The notes under the pieces: generated by a model
Told to the model about the DNA's origin: nothing
Seen by the model: the letters and a program-made list of their open reading frames with translations, nothing else
The model's database searches: none
Position numbers and translations under genes: made by a program
NCBI GenBank assembly: GCA_052034625.1
Contig: JBPOII010000002.1
Location: 124,001 to 188,000, forward strand
DNA length: 64,000 nucleotides
From: JAVBLP01 sp052034625
GTDB lineage: Bacteria > Elusimicrobiota > Endomicrobiia > Endomicrobiales > Endomicrobiaceae
Direction of reading: 5' to 3'
Part shown: piece after piece, positions 8,940 to 17,756 of the stretch
How positions within the stretch are numbered: the first letter of the stretch is position 1
Layout of the letters: each line of letters opens with the position of its first letter

Positions 8940-10187
8940 TTATATCTTCACAGCAATTTCAGCTCTTACAAAAACGGCATCTTTTACGCCGTCATAATAA
9001 AAATCTCCTGGGATAAAATACTCCCCTCTTATTTGAGAGCTTATATTTTTAGAAAAATTATATCTTGTATGCAAAACAAAAAGGCTGCCTCTGCTTTTCC
9101 CGCTGCCGAAAATATTTGACACTCCGTAAAAAGAAGTATTTGCTACAAGATACATATAAGCCGTTTTAATGCTTACATTGTTATATGGCTTAAAATTTAA
9201 TTCCGCATTGAACATTTGCAAATTACTCCAATAACCATAAGCTGATTCTTTTGCATAAAGAGCTGCAGCTATTTCAGACATAAAAGTTCCCCGCGAAAAA
9301 AGCGGATTCCACGATCCTTTTTCATCGCCGGACAAATATACATATCCTAAAGTTAAAGGTTTAAAAACTTCTTTTATATCAAGATCTGTAAAAACGTATC
9401 CGCCAAAAGCTCTTTTGGACTCATTATTATATTTGCCTGACTGCATTGCAGCCTGAACTCTTAAAGCAGCATTATTATATTTGTATTTGAAATATGTACC
9501 AAAAGTATTTATGCTGTTTGCTTCATTAATTTTATCGAATTTTTCCTCTTTAGATATATAATAAGGTTCAAGATAAACATTTTCATTAATAAATATATGA
9601 CCATAAAGTATAGCTGCGATATCGCGGCTCAGATTTAATTTTCTGTCCTTATTATTAATTATCGGCAGATCATCATATTCCGGATTGTATACGCCTATAA
9701 ATTCAATACTGCTTTTTTTCATATTATATTTTAACTGTATACCATTGAAATAAAAAGTGCGGGAACCGTCTAAAGGTGTACCGTCCTCAATTAAAAAACC
9801 TTCTCCATAATTTCTGCCAGACAGATCAAATCTTCCGGCTTTCATTTCAAGAGAATCTGAGATATTTTGAAAATGTATATAAAAATTATCTAATAAAATC
9901 TCATTTATATCATATTGAGTATTGCCTCCGGCATTTTTTATATATGAGCGGCTTTCCGTAGCCATTCTTGCATATATGTTGACAATATCTTCAAATTCAG
10001 CTTTTACTCCTCCGGTAAATTTAAATCTGAAATAACTTTTTTCATCTTTTCCTGAAAAGCCGGCATCACTATTATTAACAAGATATTCATATCTATTCCT
10101 TGCCAGTCCGTCAAATTTAAAATCTACAGCAAAAATTTCTACTGCCGTAAAACATATAGTTAAGATTGTAAAAAATAATTTTTTCAT
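8940..10187 (-). CDS. Outer-membrane beta-barrel protein (alginate-export-like porin)
   Basis: This 415-residue protein has a signal peptide (MKKLFFTILTICFTAVEIFA, cleaved after the Ala) and a mature region of alternating aromatic/hydrophobic and polar residues that fits an outer-membrane barrel. The layout matches the alginate_exp family: an N-terminal R-x-R-x-E-like strand (ARNRYEYLV), a MKAGRFDLSGRNYGEGFLI turn, and a late GYVYLSGDEKG strand. The ATG at 10187 is chosen because it has AAAGGGA upstream and begins the signal peptide. It overlaps the stop codon of the upstream methyltransferase by one base (TAATG), implying translational coupling. A channel for an anionic saccharide or other solute is possible; the substrate is unknown. 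Confidence 0.75.
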   Translation of the reverse strand: MKKLFFTILTICFTAVEIFAVDFKFDGLARNRYEYLVNNSDAGFSGKDEKSYFRFKFTGGVKAEFEDIVNIYARMATESRSYIKNAGGNTQYDINEILLDNFYIHFQNISDSLEMKAGRFDLSGRNYGEGFLIEDGTPLDGSRTFYFNGIQLKYNMKKSSIEFIGVYNPEYDDLPIINNKDRKLNLSRDIAAILYGHIFINENVYLEPYYISKEEKFDKINEANSINTFGTYFKYKYNNAALRVQAAMQSGKYNNESKRAFGGYVFTDLDIKEVFKPLTLGYVYLSGDEKGSWNPLFSRGTFMSEIAAALYAKESAYGYWSNLQMFNAELNFKPYNNVSIKTAYMYLVANTSFYGVSNIFGSGKSRGSLFVLHTRYNFSKNISSQIRGEYFIPGDFYYDGVKDAVFVRAEIAVKI

Positions 10188-11236
10188 TAAATTCCCTTTG
10201 TTTTTACACATTCCAAAAGAGTGTAATCGTGGCTCCCTATATTTTCATATGCTTCCAAAACTTTCATTCCTGAACACTTTACACACTCTTCCATTTCAGA
10301 ACTTTTATACATTTTGCTGTTGCCGTTAGCTATAGCAGTAAAATATAATGATGTATGAGTTAATGATAATTTTGCCGCCTCAAATTTCTGCTTATCCCAA
10401 AACGGTTCTAAAATATAAACTTTTGTATCATTATTCATTGAGGCATAAACTTTTTTAAGTATTGATATTATTTGTTCTTTGGAAAAGCAGTCTAAAAACT
10501 GACTCATCAGAACAATATCAGGATCTTTGGGGAAAACGGTTTTCTCATCAAGCACATTTGCCGGATAAAATATACTGTTATCTGCAAACCCTGCTGCAGA
10601 AAGATTTTCTTTTGCTTTTACAAGCTGCTGCGGTAAATCTATAAGAGTGATTTTCCCTTTATATCCTTTAGAAAATAAAGCCAATTCAAACTTTCCGGTA
10701 TTACAGCCTATATCAAAAACCATTGATGGATTTTGTTTGGAAATTATTTTTATTACATCATTAAAAGCATTGTCTGAATAAAAATGATCAAAAGCAAACC
10801 AGCTTTGACGAACTTTTTTGGGTAATTGCGAAAGACCCTCATATACTGTCGGCCAGCCGCCAAAAACTTTTAAACCTTCCGGCTTTTCTTTTAAAAATGA
10901 TTCTTCGAGATAAAATGCACCCTGATAACAAACATCATTTACGAAATTCATATTAATTCGTGTCATATCATCATATAAAAAACACTGCATAATTTTTGTG
11001 CCATAATATAAACCGTCTTTTTCTTCCACTATGCCTGCACTTTCAGCAACTTCAAGAAGAGTTTCTACAGTATAATGAGAAAGAGAAAGCTTTTCTTTTA
11101 TATTATCTGAAGATACTCCCGGAGTCTCATCAATAATTTTGAAAATCTGCAAATTTAACATTGTTCTTATCGCTTGAAATGTAAGCGGTGAAAAAGCAAT
11201 TTTTTGAGCTTCTGATTTAGCATCTACCATTTTCAT
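10187..11236 (-). CDS. SAM-dependent methyltransferase with N-terminal winged-helix domain
   Basis: This 349-residue protein has the layout of class I O-methyltransferases of the acetylserotonin/CrtF-like type. Residues about 20-80 form a helical winged-helix dimerisation domain (FKIIDETPGVSSDNIKEKL). The catalytic Rossmann domain begins near residue 165 with the SAM motif I VFDIGCNTGKFELAL, followed by acidic motif II (ITLIDLPQ) and a later VLMSQFLDCF segment. The acceptor substrate cannot be read from sequence. The ATG at 11236 has GGAGA 12 bases upstream; an in-frame ATG at 11230 is a possible alternative. Its last codon overlaps the start of the porin gene. It is divergent from rpmH across a 171 bp gap. 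Confidence 0.8.
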   Translation of the reverse strand: MKMVDAKSEAQKIAFSPLTFQAIRTMLNLQIFKIIDETPGVSSDNIKEKLSLSHYTVETLLEVAESAGIVEEKDGLYYGTKIMQCFLYDDMTRINMNFVNDVCYQGAFYLEESFLKEKPEGLKVFGGWPTVYEGLSQLPKKVRQSWFAFDHFYSDNAFNDVIKIISKQNPSMVFDIGCNTGKFELALFSKGYKGKITLIDLPQQLVKAKENLSAAGFADNSIFYPANVLDEKTVFPKDPDIVLMSQFLDCFSKEQIISILKKVYASMNNDTKVYILEPFWDKQKFEAAKLSLTHTSLYFTAIANGNSKMYKSSEMEECVKCSGMKVLEAYENIGSHDYTLLECVKTKGI

Positions 11237-11339
11237 TATTCAACAGGTCTCCATTCCATATAGTTTTTTTATTATATCTTTTTTTCTAAATTAATACGAT
11301 TTGTATTATTATGTTTATATACAGCACTAGCATTTATTG

Positions 11340-11369
11340 TTGACTCTTCTGCCAGTTTTTAGATATAAT
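11340..11369 (+). promoter_or_regulatory. Sigma70-type promoter for rpmH operon
   Basis: TTGACT at 11340-11345 and TATAAT at 11364-11369 are separated by 18 bp. Transcription would start near 11376, about 30 bases before the rpmH ATG. Confidence 0.75.
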
Positions 11370-11407
11370 AGCAAAGTATTTCCCAATATAAAAAAGGATT
11401 AAGTAAA

Positions 11408-11542
11408 ATGAAAAGAACGTTTCAACCAAACAAAGACAAAAGAAAGAAAAAAATCGGCTTTATGGCCAGAATGTCAACACCGGGCGGAAGAAGAATTTTG
11501 AGTGCACGCAGAAGAAAAGGCCGTAAAAATTTAAGTGCATAA
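11408..11542 (+). CDS. rpmH: Ribosomal protein bL34
   Basis: This 44-residue, very basic ribosomal protein of the large subunit starts MKRTFQPNKDKRKKKIGFMA and continues with the family signature GGRRILSARRRKGRKNL. The usual motif is KRTFQPSxxKRKRxHGFRxRM, here with the variant KDKRKKKIGF. It is too short for many gene callers but is unmistakable by sequence and by its place directly before rnpA. A sigma70-type promoter lies upstream. It is the first gene of the conserved rpmH-rnpA-yidD-yidC-jag-mnmE cluster found near the bacterial origin. Confidence 0.97.
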   Translation: MKRTFQPNKDKRKKKIGFMARMSTPGGRRILSARRRKGRKNLSA

Positions 11543-11555
11543 AGACAACTGATAT

Positions 11556-11945
11556 ATGCAGAAAAAGGAAAAAGACATTTCCTCCGAAGGTTTTTCCTTC
11601 TCATATAATGAAAGGCTGCATTCTCAGAGAGATTTTAACAAAGTATTCAAAAACGGAAAGAAACTTGAAAACAAAGCCATAAAAATTATGGCATACAAAA
11701 GAGACGACGGACAAATAAGAAGGCTGGGCCTTATCACCCCGAAAAAAGTCGGGACTGCCGTCGTTAGGAACAGAACAAAGAGAAGACTGAGGGAAATTTT
11801 TAGAACTAATAAGCATTCGTTGGAAACAGGACTGGATCTGCTTTTCATATCCAAACCAGAAACCGCATCGTTGGATTATAACAGTCTAAAAAAAGAGATC
11901 TTACGGCTGCTCGAAAGCGCGGGATTTTACAAAAATCCGGGATGA
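11556..11945 (+). CDS. rnpA: Ribonuclease P protein component
   Basis: This 129-residue protein is the basic protein subunit of RNase P, which helps the RNA subunit cut 5' leaders from tRNA precursors. The RNA-binding signature RNRTKRRLREIFR is present near residue 75, together with the N-terminal LHSQRDFNKVFKNGKK (the leader-binding region). It starts 13 bp after rpmH and ends 7 bp before yidD, as is common. An N-terminal extension of about 18 residues (KKEKDISSEGFSFSYN) precedes the conserved part; it is somewhat longer than usual and of unknown significance. Confidence 0.95.
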   Translation: MQKKEKDISSEGFSFSYNERLHSQRDFNKVFKNGKKLENKAIKIMAYKRDDGQIRRLGLITPKKVGTAVVRNRTKRRLREIFRTNKHSLETGLDLLFISKPETASLDYNSLKKEILRLLESAGFYKNPG

Positions 11946-11952
11946 TATTGAT

Positions 11953-12204
11953 ATGAAGCAAATAGCGCTTTTTATGATAAGATGTTATAAAGTTATATCT
12001 TCAGTATTACCTGCAAGATGCCGTTTCCAACCAAGCTGTTCAACCTATGCTTATCAAGCTATAGAAATTTACGGTTTTTTTAAAGGCTCTTTTCTTGCTT
12101 TTAAAAGAATTATCCGATGCCATCCTTTTTGTGAAGGGGGGATAGATCCTGTACCCCCAAAAGCAGAGAACAAAAATTGCAGTTTGAAAGAAAATAAACG
12201 CTAA
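11953..12204 (+). CDS. yidD: Membrane protein insertion efficiency factor
   Basis: This 83-residue protein matches the YidD family (DUF37), small inner-membrane-associated proteins that assist YidC-dependent membrane insertion. Family hallmarks are RCRFQPSCSTYAYQAIEIYG and the second cysteine motif RCHPFCEGGIDPVP. The cysteines and prolines are in their expected places. An ATG at 11953 follows an AT-rich spacer after rnpA, and yidC starts 53 bp later. A short Lys/Asn-rich C-terminal tail follows the conserved core. Confidence 0.95.
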   Translation: MKQIALFMIRCYKVISSVLPARCRFQPSCSTYAYQAIEIYGFFKGSFLAFKRIIRCHPFCEGGIDPVPPKAENKNCSLKENKR

Positions 12205-12257
12205 ATATTGTAATTTTTTACTGCTAACTATTAAGTGCTGTTATAAAAGGAATCAAA

Positions 12258-13838
12258 ATGAATAAGAACACAATAATGTTTGTAGTTTTTTCAGGACTTA
12301 CTATTTTTCTCTACTACTACTTTTTCGCACCGCAGCCGCCGACACCGCAGCAGTTAAATCAAGAATCCAGACAAGAGCAGACTGTTGAGAGCACTCCTTC
12401 CGGAGAATATGCCGAAGACAATGCTGAATTTAAAAGAGCTGACGAAGTTTCTTTAGCAAACAATGCAAAAATTCAGGAAGAACAGTTTGAGATTGAAACA
12501 GACAGATATAAAGCCGTTTTTTCAAATAGAGGTGCTTCTGTACTCAACTGGTCAATAAAAGAAAAGAATGGAGAATGGATAGATCTCGTACTGCCTCAGG
12601 CAGCTCCGGTAATGGCAAACTTCCCCGGCTCGAATTACAAAATTGTCTCAAAAACCAATGAAAAAATTGTTTTTGAACATATCTCGCATGAAGGTTGGAA
12701 AATTACCAAAACATATAATCTTTCAGATACATATATGCACAATCTTTCCATAGTTCTTGAAAAACTTATGGACCAGGCAAAACTTCCGCGCATAGAACTT
12801 GAATGGGGTCCCGGTCTTGGCACAGACTCAAAAGAACAGAAAGAAAATATAGTAGTTACAAGAGCTTTGGCATATACGGCCACAAAGCCCGGCAAACTTA
12901 AAAAACTTAAAAAAGAAGCCGAACCGGCACCTTTATACAGATGGGCAGCTATTGACAATAGATATTTCCTTGCTGCATTTATCCCTGAAAAATCAATCGA
13001 TTTTGAACAAATAATCCCCAGCAGGCTGGACAAAAAACATCCTTATTCTTTAACTTTGACTGCCACAATGCCTAAAGGCGATCTTAGAAAAGAGTATTTA
13101 GTAAATTTTTATTTAGGTCCTAAAGGTTATACTTATTTGAAAACTTATGGTTTAGACCTTGAAAAAACCGTTGACTTCGGTTTTTTCGGTTTCCTTGGCA
13201 AGGGAGCATTTGCTATTCTGACATTCCTGCACAATATTACAAACAATTATGGCTGGGCAATTATAATACTCACTCTTATGATACAGGTTTTGATACTGCC
13301 TTTAACATTGAAAAGTTTGCGATCTATGGCAGCAATGAAACGCATACAGCCGATGATACAAGATATTCAGAATAAATATAAAGATAATCCTCAAAGATTA
13401 CAGGCTGAAATGTTAAACATATATAAATCTCAGAAAGTTAATCCGCTCGGCGGATGTCTGCCGATGTTTCTGCAGCTGCCAATTTTTTGGGCATTTTTCA
13501 CTATGCTTAGAAATGCTTATGAATTGAGATGCGAACCGTGGATACTGTGGGTAAAAGATCTTTCAGCGGCTGACCAATTTATGCAGCTCGGTGCATTCAA
13601 TTTGAACCTTCTTCCGCTGATAATGGGTCTCGGCATGTTCCTGCAGCAAAAAATGACTACTGCCACATCTGACCCTACTCAGAAAAAAATAATGTATATT
13701 ATGCCTATAGTGTTCACTTTTATGTTCTGGACTTTCCCTTCAGGACTTGTCCTTTATTGGCTGACTAACAGTATAGTGTCAATGATCCTGCAATATATAG
13801 TTATCAGAAAAGACAGTGCAAGAATCAAACATGCTTAA
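12258..13838 (+). CDS. yidC: Membrane protein insertase YidC
   Basis: This 526-residue protein inserts and folds inner-membrane proteins alone or with SecYEG. It has the Gram-negative architecture: an N-terminal membrane helix (MFVVFSGLTIFLYYYFF), a Pro/Gln-rich linker, a periplasmic beta-supersandwich domain at about residues 60-300, and the conserved insertase core from about residue 330 to the end. The core has the SMAAMKRIQPMIQDIQNKYK cytoplasmic loop and the GGCLPMFLQLPIFWAFF helix. Length is normal. The ATG is preceded by AAAAGGAATCAAA. Its presence with a periplasmic domain supports a diderm cell envelope. Confidence 0.96.
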   Translation: MNKNTIMFVVFSGLTIFLYYYFFAPQPPTPQQLNQESRQEQTVESTPSGEYAEDNAEFKRADEVSLANNAKIQEEQFEIETDRYKAVFSNRGASVLNWSIKEKNGEWIDLVLPQAAPVMANFPGSNYKIVSKTNEKIVFEHISHEGWKITKTYNLSDTYMHNLSIVLEKLMDQAKLPRIELEWGPGLGTDSKEQKENIVVTRALAYTATKPGKLKKLKKEAEPAPLYRWAAIDNRYFLAAFIPEKSIDFEQIIPSRLDKKHPYSLTLTATMPKGDLRKEYLVNFYLGPKGYTYLKTYGLDLEKTVDFGFFGFLGKGAFAILTFLHNITNNYGWAIIILTLMIQVLILPLTLKSLRSMAAMKRIQPMIQDIQNKYKDNPQRLQAEMLNIYKSQKVNPLGGCLPMFLQLPIFWAFFTMLRNAYELRCEPWILWVKDLSAADQFMQLGAFNLNLLPLIMGLGMFLQQKMTTATSDPTQKKIMYIMPIVFTFMFWTFPSGLVLYWLTNSIVSMILQYIVIRKDSARIKHA

Positions 13839-13874
13839 AAACGACGATGTATTTGTGAACAAAAGGAGTGTAAA

Positions 13875-14552
13875 ATGCCAGAAATAGAAATGACAGGAAA
13901 AACCGTAGAAGATGCTATAAATAAAGGTCTTGAAACTTTGGGCTGTGAAAGAAAAAATACTGATATCAAAATACTTGATGAAGGAGCAACTGGACTTTTC
14001 GGCCTTATGGGTGCAAAACCCGCAAGAGTATTGATATCTGCTGAAAGTGCGGACTGCAAAAAAAGTGTTCCCATAGAAATTGACTCTAAAAAAGCCATAA
14101 AAAAAGTTGAATCCATTTTGACCGAAATACTTAAGAAAATGAATATCAAGCTCAAAGAAATAAAATCATCTTTTGAAAACGATTCCGTAAATATTGAATT
14201 TTCGGTAGATGAAGGCAGTTTTGTTATCGGCAAAGGCGGACAAACTCTTGATTCTCTTGAATATATTACCCAGATAATTACAAATAATGTGCTTAATACA
14301 AAAATTAAAGTTAATCTTGACTGCGAAAACTACAGACTTAAACAAAATGAAAGACTCAAAGTTATGACCGATAAAGCAATTGAATATGTGAAACGCACAA
14401 AAAAGATATACAGATTTGATCCGATGAGCGCAAAAGAAAGAAAGATCATACACACTTATCTTAAAGATAATCCGGCAATAGAATCCTTTTCTGAAGGAGA
14501 AGGCGTTTTGAGAAAGGTCGGCATAAAACTTTCAAATAAGAAATCAGTTTAA
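13875..14552 (+). CDS. jag: RNA-binding protein Jag/KhpB
   Basis: This 225-residue protein has the full Jag layout: a Jag-N domain at residues 1-50 (EMTGKTVEDAINKGLETLG ... GATGLFGLMGAKPARV), a KH domain with GKGG at residues 119-122 (SFVIGKGGQTLDSLEYI), and a C-terminal R3H domain with the R-x3-H pair in ERKIIHTYL (Arg-189, His-193). KhpB binds many RNAs and influences cell elongation and division in Firmicutes. Here it stands in the conserved position between yidC and mnmE. A strong SD (AAAAGGAGTG) precedes the ATG. The gene is followed immediately by an intrinsic terminator. Confidence 0.95.
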   Translation: MPEIEMTGKTVEDAINKGLETLGCERKNTDIKILDEGATGLFGLMGAKPARVLISAESADCKKSVPIEIDSKKAIKKVESILTEILKKMNIKLKEIKSSFENDSVNIEFSVDEGSFVIGKGGQTLDSLEYITQIITNNVLNTKIKVNLDCENYRLKQNERLKVMTDKAIEYVKRTKKIYRFDPMSAKERKIIHTYLKDNPAIESFSEGEGVLRKVGIKLSNKKSV

Positions 14553-14562
14553 ATTATTAAAT

Positions 14563-14587
14563 GGGCGCTTCAAAAAAGCGCCTTTTT
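14563..14587 (+). terminator. Rho-independent terminator between jag and mnmE
   Basis: GGCGCTT at 14564-14570 pairs with AAGCGCC at 14576-14582, with a CAAAA loop and five T residues. It ends only about 10 bases before the mnmE start codon. Confidence 0.9.
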
Positions 14588-14597
14588 CAAATCTAAT

Positions 14598-15992
14598 ATG
14601 AATAAATATTTAAGCAAAGATACCATAGCGGCATTATCAACAGCGGCAGGGAAATCCGCTATTGCGGTAATACGCCTAAGCGGAGAAGATTCTTTGCACA
14701 TATTAGATAAGGTTTTTAAACCTTCCTTTGTACAGCCGGACTCCGACATCAGTTCGCGGGCACGCCACGGTTATATAGTTGACGGAGAAAAAAAAGTAGA
14801 CGAAGTCCTTTGCACTTTTTTTAAAGCACCAAACACTTATACAGGCGAAGATATTGCAGAGATTTCCGTACACGGAAATCCCGTAATAATCAATGAAGTA
14901 TTAGATCTCCTTTTCAAAAACGGCGCAAGAGCCGCCGGTCCCGGAGAGTTTACATACCGTGCTTTTCTTAACGGCAAAAAAGATCTTGCTGAAGCTGAAG
15001 CCGTTTGCGATCTTATATCAAGCAAAACCGCAACTGCCACTAAAGCCGCATTAAATAATGTAAGCGGCGAGTTTTCAAATAAAGTCCGTAAAGAATTAGA
15101 TTCAATGACAATGCTTTTGGCATATCTTGAAGCCTCGCTTGATTATCCCGAAGATGATATACCTTTCCTTTCTCAAGAACAAAAAAAAGAAATGATAAAT
15201 ACCGCAGTAAACAATAATCAAAAACTGATAGATATGTATAAAACAAGCAAAAATCTGCAAAACGGTCTTAAAGCCGCAATTATCGGTAAACCGAATGCCG
15301 GCAAATCTTCACTTTTAAATGCTATCTTAGGCAAAAACCGCGCAATAGTTACAGAGATTGCCGGAACAACGACAGATACTATTGAAGAAATTATAGATTG
15401 TCATGGAATACCTCTTACAATAATAGATACGGCAGGCATCAGAACCCACTCAGAAAATTCCATAGAAGTTTTAGGACAGGAACGCTCAAAAGAAACGGCA
15501 AATAAAGCTGACATTCTTATATGGGTTTTTGATTCCTCTTCCCCTCTTGATAAAAACGATATTGAAATATCACAATATCTTAAAACTCTTGATTTTAAAG
15601 GTGATATTATAGGAGTGCTCAACAAAAGCGATCTGCCTTCAAAGATCAATGAAAATGACATAAAAAACCTTACAAAATACACATATATAATAGGTGTATC
15701 TTCAAAATCAGCCACAGGCATAAAGGAAATAATAGACAAAATAGCCGCTATTGCAGGCATGGCAGAAAATAACAATGAATTTTTGATGATAAATTCAAGA
15801 CACTATGATCTTTTACAGCAAGCACAAAAATCATTAGTAAAAATGCAGGAATTAATAACAAAAGATAATTCCGATGAGCTTGCCTGCTTTGAATTAAAAA
15901 ATGCTTTATCGGCATTTGAAGAAATATTAGGAATAAATACACCCCGCGATATTTTAGATACTATTTTCAGCACTTTTTGCATCGGGAAATAA
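14598..15992 (+). CDS. mnmE: tRNA modification GTPase MnmE
   Basis: This 464-residue protein forms, with MnmG, the complex that installs carboxymethylaminomethyl-type groups on U34 of certain tRNAs. It has the N-terminal tetrahydrofolate-binding domain (SKDTIAALSTAAGKSAIAVIR), a helical domain, the inserted G domain with G1 GKPNAGKS (230-237), G2 GTTTD (256-260), G3 DTAG (277-280) and G4 NKSD (about 342-345), and the C-terminal FCIGK bearing the essential Cys of the CxGK motif. Length is normal. No Shine-Dalgarno is evident before the ATG, which follows closely after the upstream terminator. Confidence 0.96.
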   Translation: MNKYLSKDTIAALSTAAGKSAIAVIRLSGEDSLHILDKVFKPSFVQPDSDISSRARHGYIVDGEKKVDEVLCTFFKAPNTYTGEDIAEISVHGNPVIINEVLDLLFKNGARAAGPGEFTYRAFLNGKKDLAEAEAVCDLISSKTATATKAALNNVSGEFSNKVRKELDSMTMLLAYLEASLDYPEDDIPFLSQEQKKEMINTAVNNNQKLIDMYKTSKNLQNGLKAAIIGKPNAGKSSLLNAILGKNRAIVTEIAGTTTDTIEEIIDCHGIPLTIIDTAGIRTHSENSIEVLGQERSKETANKADILIWVFDSSSPLDKNDIEISQYLKTLDFKGDIIGVLNKSDLPSKINENDIKNLTKYTYIIGVSSKSATGIKEIIDKIAAIAGMAENNNEFLMINSRHYDLLQQAQKSLVKMQELITKDNSDELACFELKNALSAFEEILGINTPRDILDTIFSTFCIGK

Positions 15993-16021
15993 TATTTAAA
16001 TCTTTTAAAAATGAGAAATAT

Positions 16022-16669
16022 ATGGAAAATGAATTAAAAAGTATTTTAAAAGAAAGCATTTATACTATTACTAAAAATTCTGATCTTTTTTGTTCTGAGC
16101 TGAATTTTAACAAGGTGCTGGCTTACGAACTGAAAAAAGAATTAAAAAGAAAAAATAAAGAATATGATACTTTAATAGAATATTGTACTTTAAGCTGTTA
16201 TTCTGAAAAAAAAGAAGATATGCTTAATTACTACATTGACATTGTTATAAAAAATGATAATGAATTTTATCCTATACTGTTAAAATATTCAGGGTTTAAA
16301 GGCAAAGAATGTATTGGTGGAACAACTGGCGGAGAATTAGCTTTGGCTTTTGTAAAAGATATAGAAATCCTTCAAGCCCTACGAGAATCTATACAAAAAG
16401 AAACTCCTACTTTTACAAAAGGCTTCTGTATTCTTCTGACAAATGAAGATTATATACTAAAACCGAGTAATTATGTCATAAACAATGTTTATAAAGATTT
16501 TGTTATTTCTCCTGAAACAAAAACAATTGGAGGAAAAACTCTTTATTATCACAAAGAAGAAGTTAAAATAGAAAAATATGATTTAGAATGGTACGATAAA
16601 ATAACAGAGTCAAAAAACTTTAAAGATTTTAGATTTCTTATTGTTGAAGTGCCGGGTAAAAAATTATAA
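16022..16669 (+). CDS. Unknown protein with a PD-(D/E)XK-nuclease-like pattern
   Basis: This 215-residue protein is not a recognised housekeeping gene. The middle reads YYIDIVIKNDNEFYPILLKY, which resembles the D...ELK core of a family of small hypothetical PD-(D/E)XK-like proteins. Two later segments, FVKDIEILQALRE and KGFCILLTNEDYI, also resemble that family's conserved blocks. The expected catalytic Glu of E-L-K is Leu here (ILLKY), so the site may be inactive. The start is placed at the ATG at 16022, preceded by GAGA, rather than a TTG at 15977 inside mnmE. It lies between mnmE and rsmA with a RhuM-like gene, a place that normally holds no accessory genes. Acquisition by transfer is likely; the AT-rich, Lys/Asn-rich composition fits. 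Confidence 0.6.
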   Translation: MENELKSILKESIYTITKNSDLFCSELNFNKVLAYELKKELKRKNKEYDTLIEYCTLSCYSEKKEDMLNYYIDIVIKNDNEFYPILLKYSGFKGKECIGGTTGGELALAFVKDIEILQALRESIQKETPTFTKGFCILLTNEDYILKPSNYVINNVYKDFVISPETKTIGGKTLYYHKEEVKIEKYDLEWYDKITESKNFKDFRFLIVEVPGKKL

Positions 16670-16703
16670 TCTTTGTTTGATACATTTGAAAAAAGGATAA
16701 CCT

Positions 16704-17756
16704 ATGGAAAAATCATTGGATATAAAAAAAGAAGAATCTCCTGTAATTTTTTATGTAACTGATGATCTTAAAACAATAATAAATATTATATTCGAAGAAG
16801 AAACTTTTTGGATTTCTCAAAAACAAATGGCAGAACTGTTTGATGTTGAGGTAAATACTATCAATTATCATCTTAAAGAGATATTTAAAAGCGGCGAACT
16901 TCACGAAAACTCAGTTATTCGAATTTTTCGAATAACTGCCACAGATGGCAAAAGTTATAGTACTAATCATTATAATCTTGATGCTGTAATTTCAGTAGGC
17001 TATAGGATAAACTCTGAAAAAGCAACAAAGTTTCGTATTTGGGCAACTAAAACTTTAAAAGAATTCATTATTAAAGGCTTTATTATTGATGATGAAAGAT
17101 TAAAAAATGGGAAACAGTTCGGGAAAGATTATTTTGATGAACTTCTTCAAAAAATTAAGGAAATCCGTGCTTCTGAAAGGCGTTTTTATCAAAAAATAAC
17201 GGACATTTATTCACAGTGCAGCATAGATTATGATAAAAACTCTGATATAACAAAAACTTTTTATGCAACTGTACAAAATAAATTACACTTTGCTACAACA
17301 GGGAAAACTGCTTCTGAAATAATTTTTAATAGAGCTGATCGTTCAAAAAAAAATATGGGTTTAACTACATGGAAAAATGCTCCTGATGGAAAAATTTTAA
17401 AAAGTGATACGATTATTGCAAAAAACTATCTTTCAAAAGATGAAATCTCGCATTTAAATGATATTGTTAACATGTATTTAGATTATGCCGAAAATCAAGC
17501 AAAACGCCACACTGCTATGACAATGAATGATTGGATTGCCAAGCTTGATTCTTTTCTGGCATTTAATGAGTATGATATTCTCAATAACTCCGGTAAAAAT
17601 TCGCATAAACAAGCTGTTCAAAAAGCATTGAAAGAGTTTAAGTCATTTAGAGTTAAACAAGATAAAATGTTTAAATCTGATTTCGATAAAACCTCTGAAA
17701 AATATTTAAAATCCGGGAAGAACAAATGCGGCAAAAACACGGACAAAATTTCTTAA
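16704..17756 (+). CDS. RhuM-family protein
   Basis: This 350-residue protein matches the RhuM (virulence protein) family, known from Salmonella pathogenicity island 3 and often found beside restriction or abortive-infection genes. Hallmarks are the N-terminal WISQKQMAELFDVEVNTINYHLKEIF (helix-turn-helix-like), SVIRIFRITATDGKSY, YNLDAVISVGYRINS, TKFRIWATKTLKEFIIKG, the central FYATVQNKLHFATTG, and MTMNDWIAKLDSFLAFNE near the end. The family's biochemical role is unknown; the N-terminus suggests DNA binding. An AAAAAGGATAACCT precedes the ATG. The last 31 bases overlap the start of rsmA in another frame, so the 3' end of this likely acquired gene runs into the host gene. Confidence 0.88.
   Translation: MEKSLDIKKEESPVIFYVTDDLKTIINIIFEEETFWISQKQMAELFDVEVNTINYHLKEIFKSGELHENSVIRIFRITATDGKSYSTNHYNLDAVISVGYRINSEKATKFRIWATKTLKEFIIKGFIIDDERLKNGKQFGKDYFDELLQKIKEIRASERRFYQKITDIYSQCSIDYDKNSDITKTFYATVQNKLHFATTGKTASEIIFNRADRSKKNMGLTTWKNAPDGKILKSDTIIAKNYLSKDEISHLNDIVNMYLDYAENQAKRHTAMTMNDWIAKLDSFLAFNEYDILNNSGKNSHKQAVQKALKEFKSFRVKQDKMFKSDFDKTSEKYLKSGKNKCGKNTDKIS

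Noticed and set aside
15977..16021. Longer start (TTG) for the gene after mnmE
   Set aside because: It lies inside mnmE, has no ribosome-binding site, and the ATG at 16022 is adequate.
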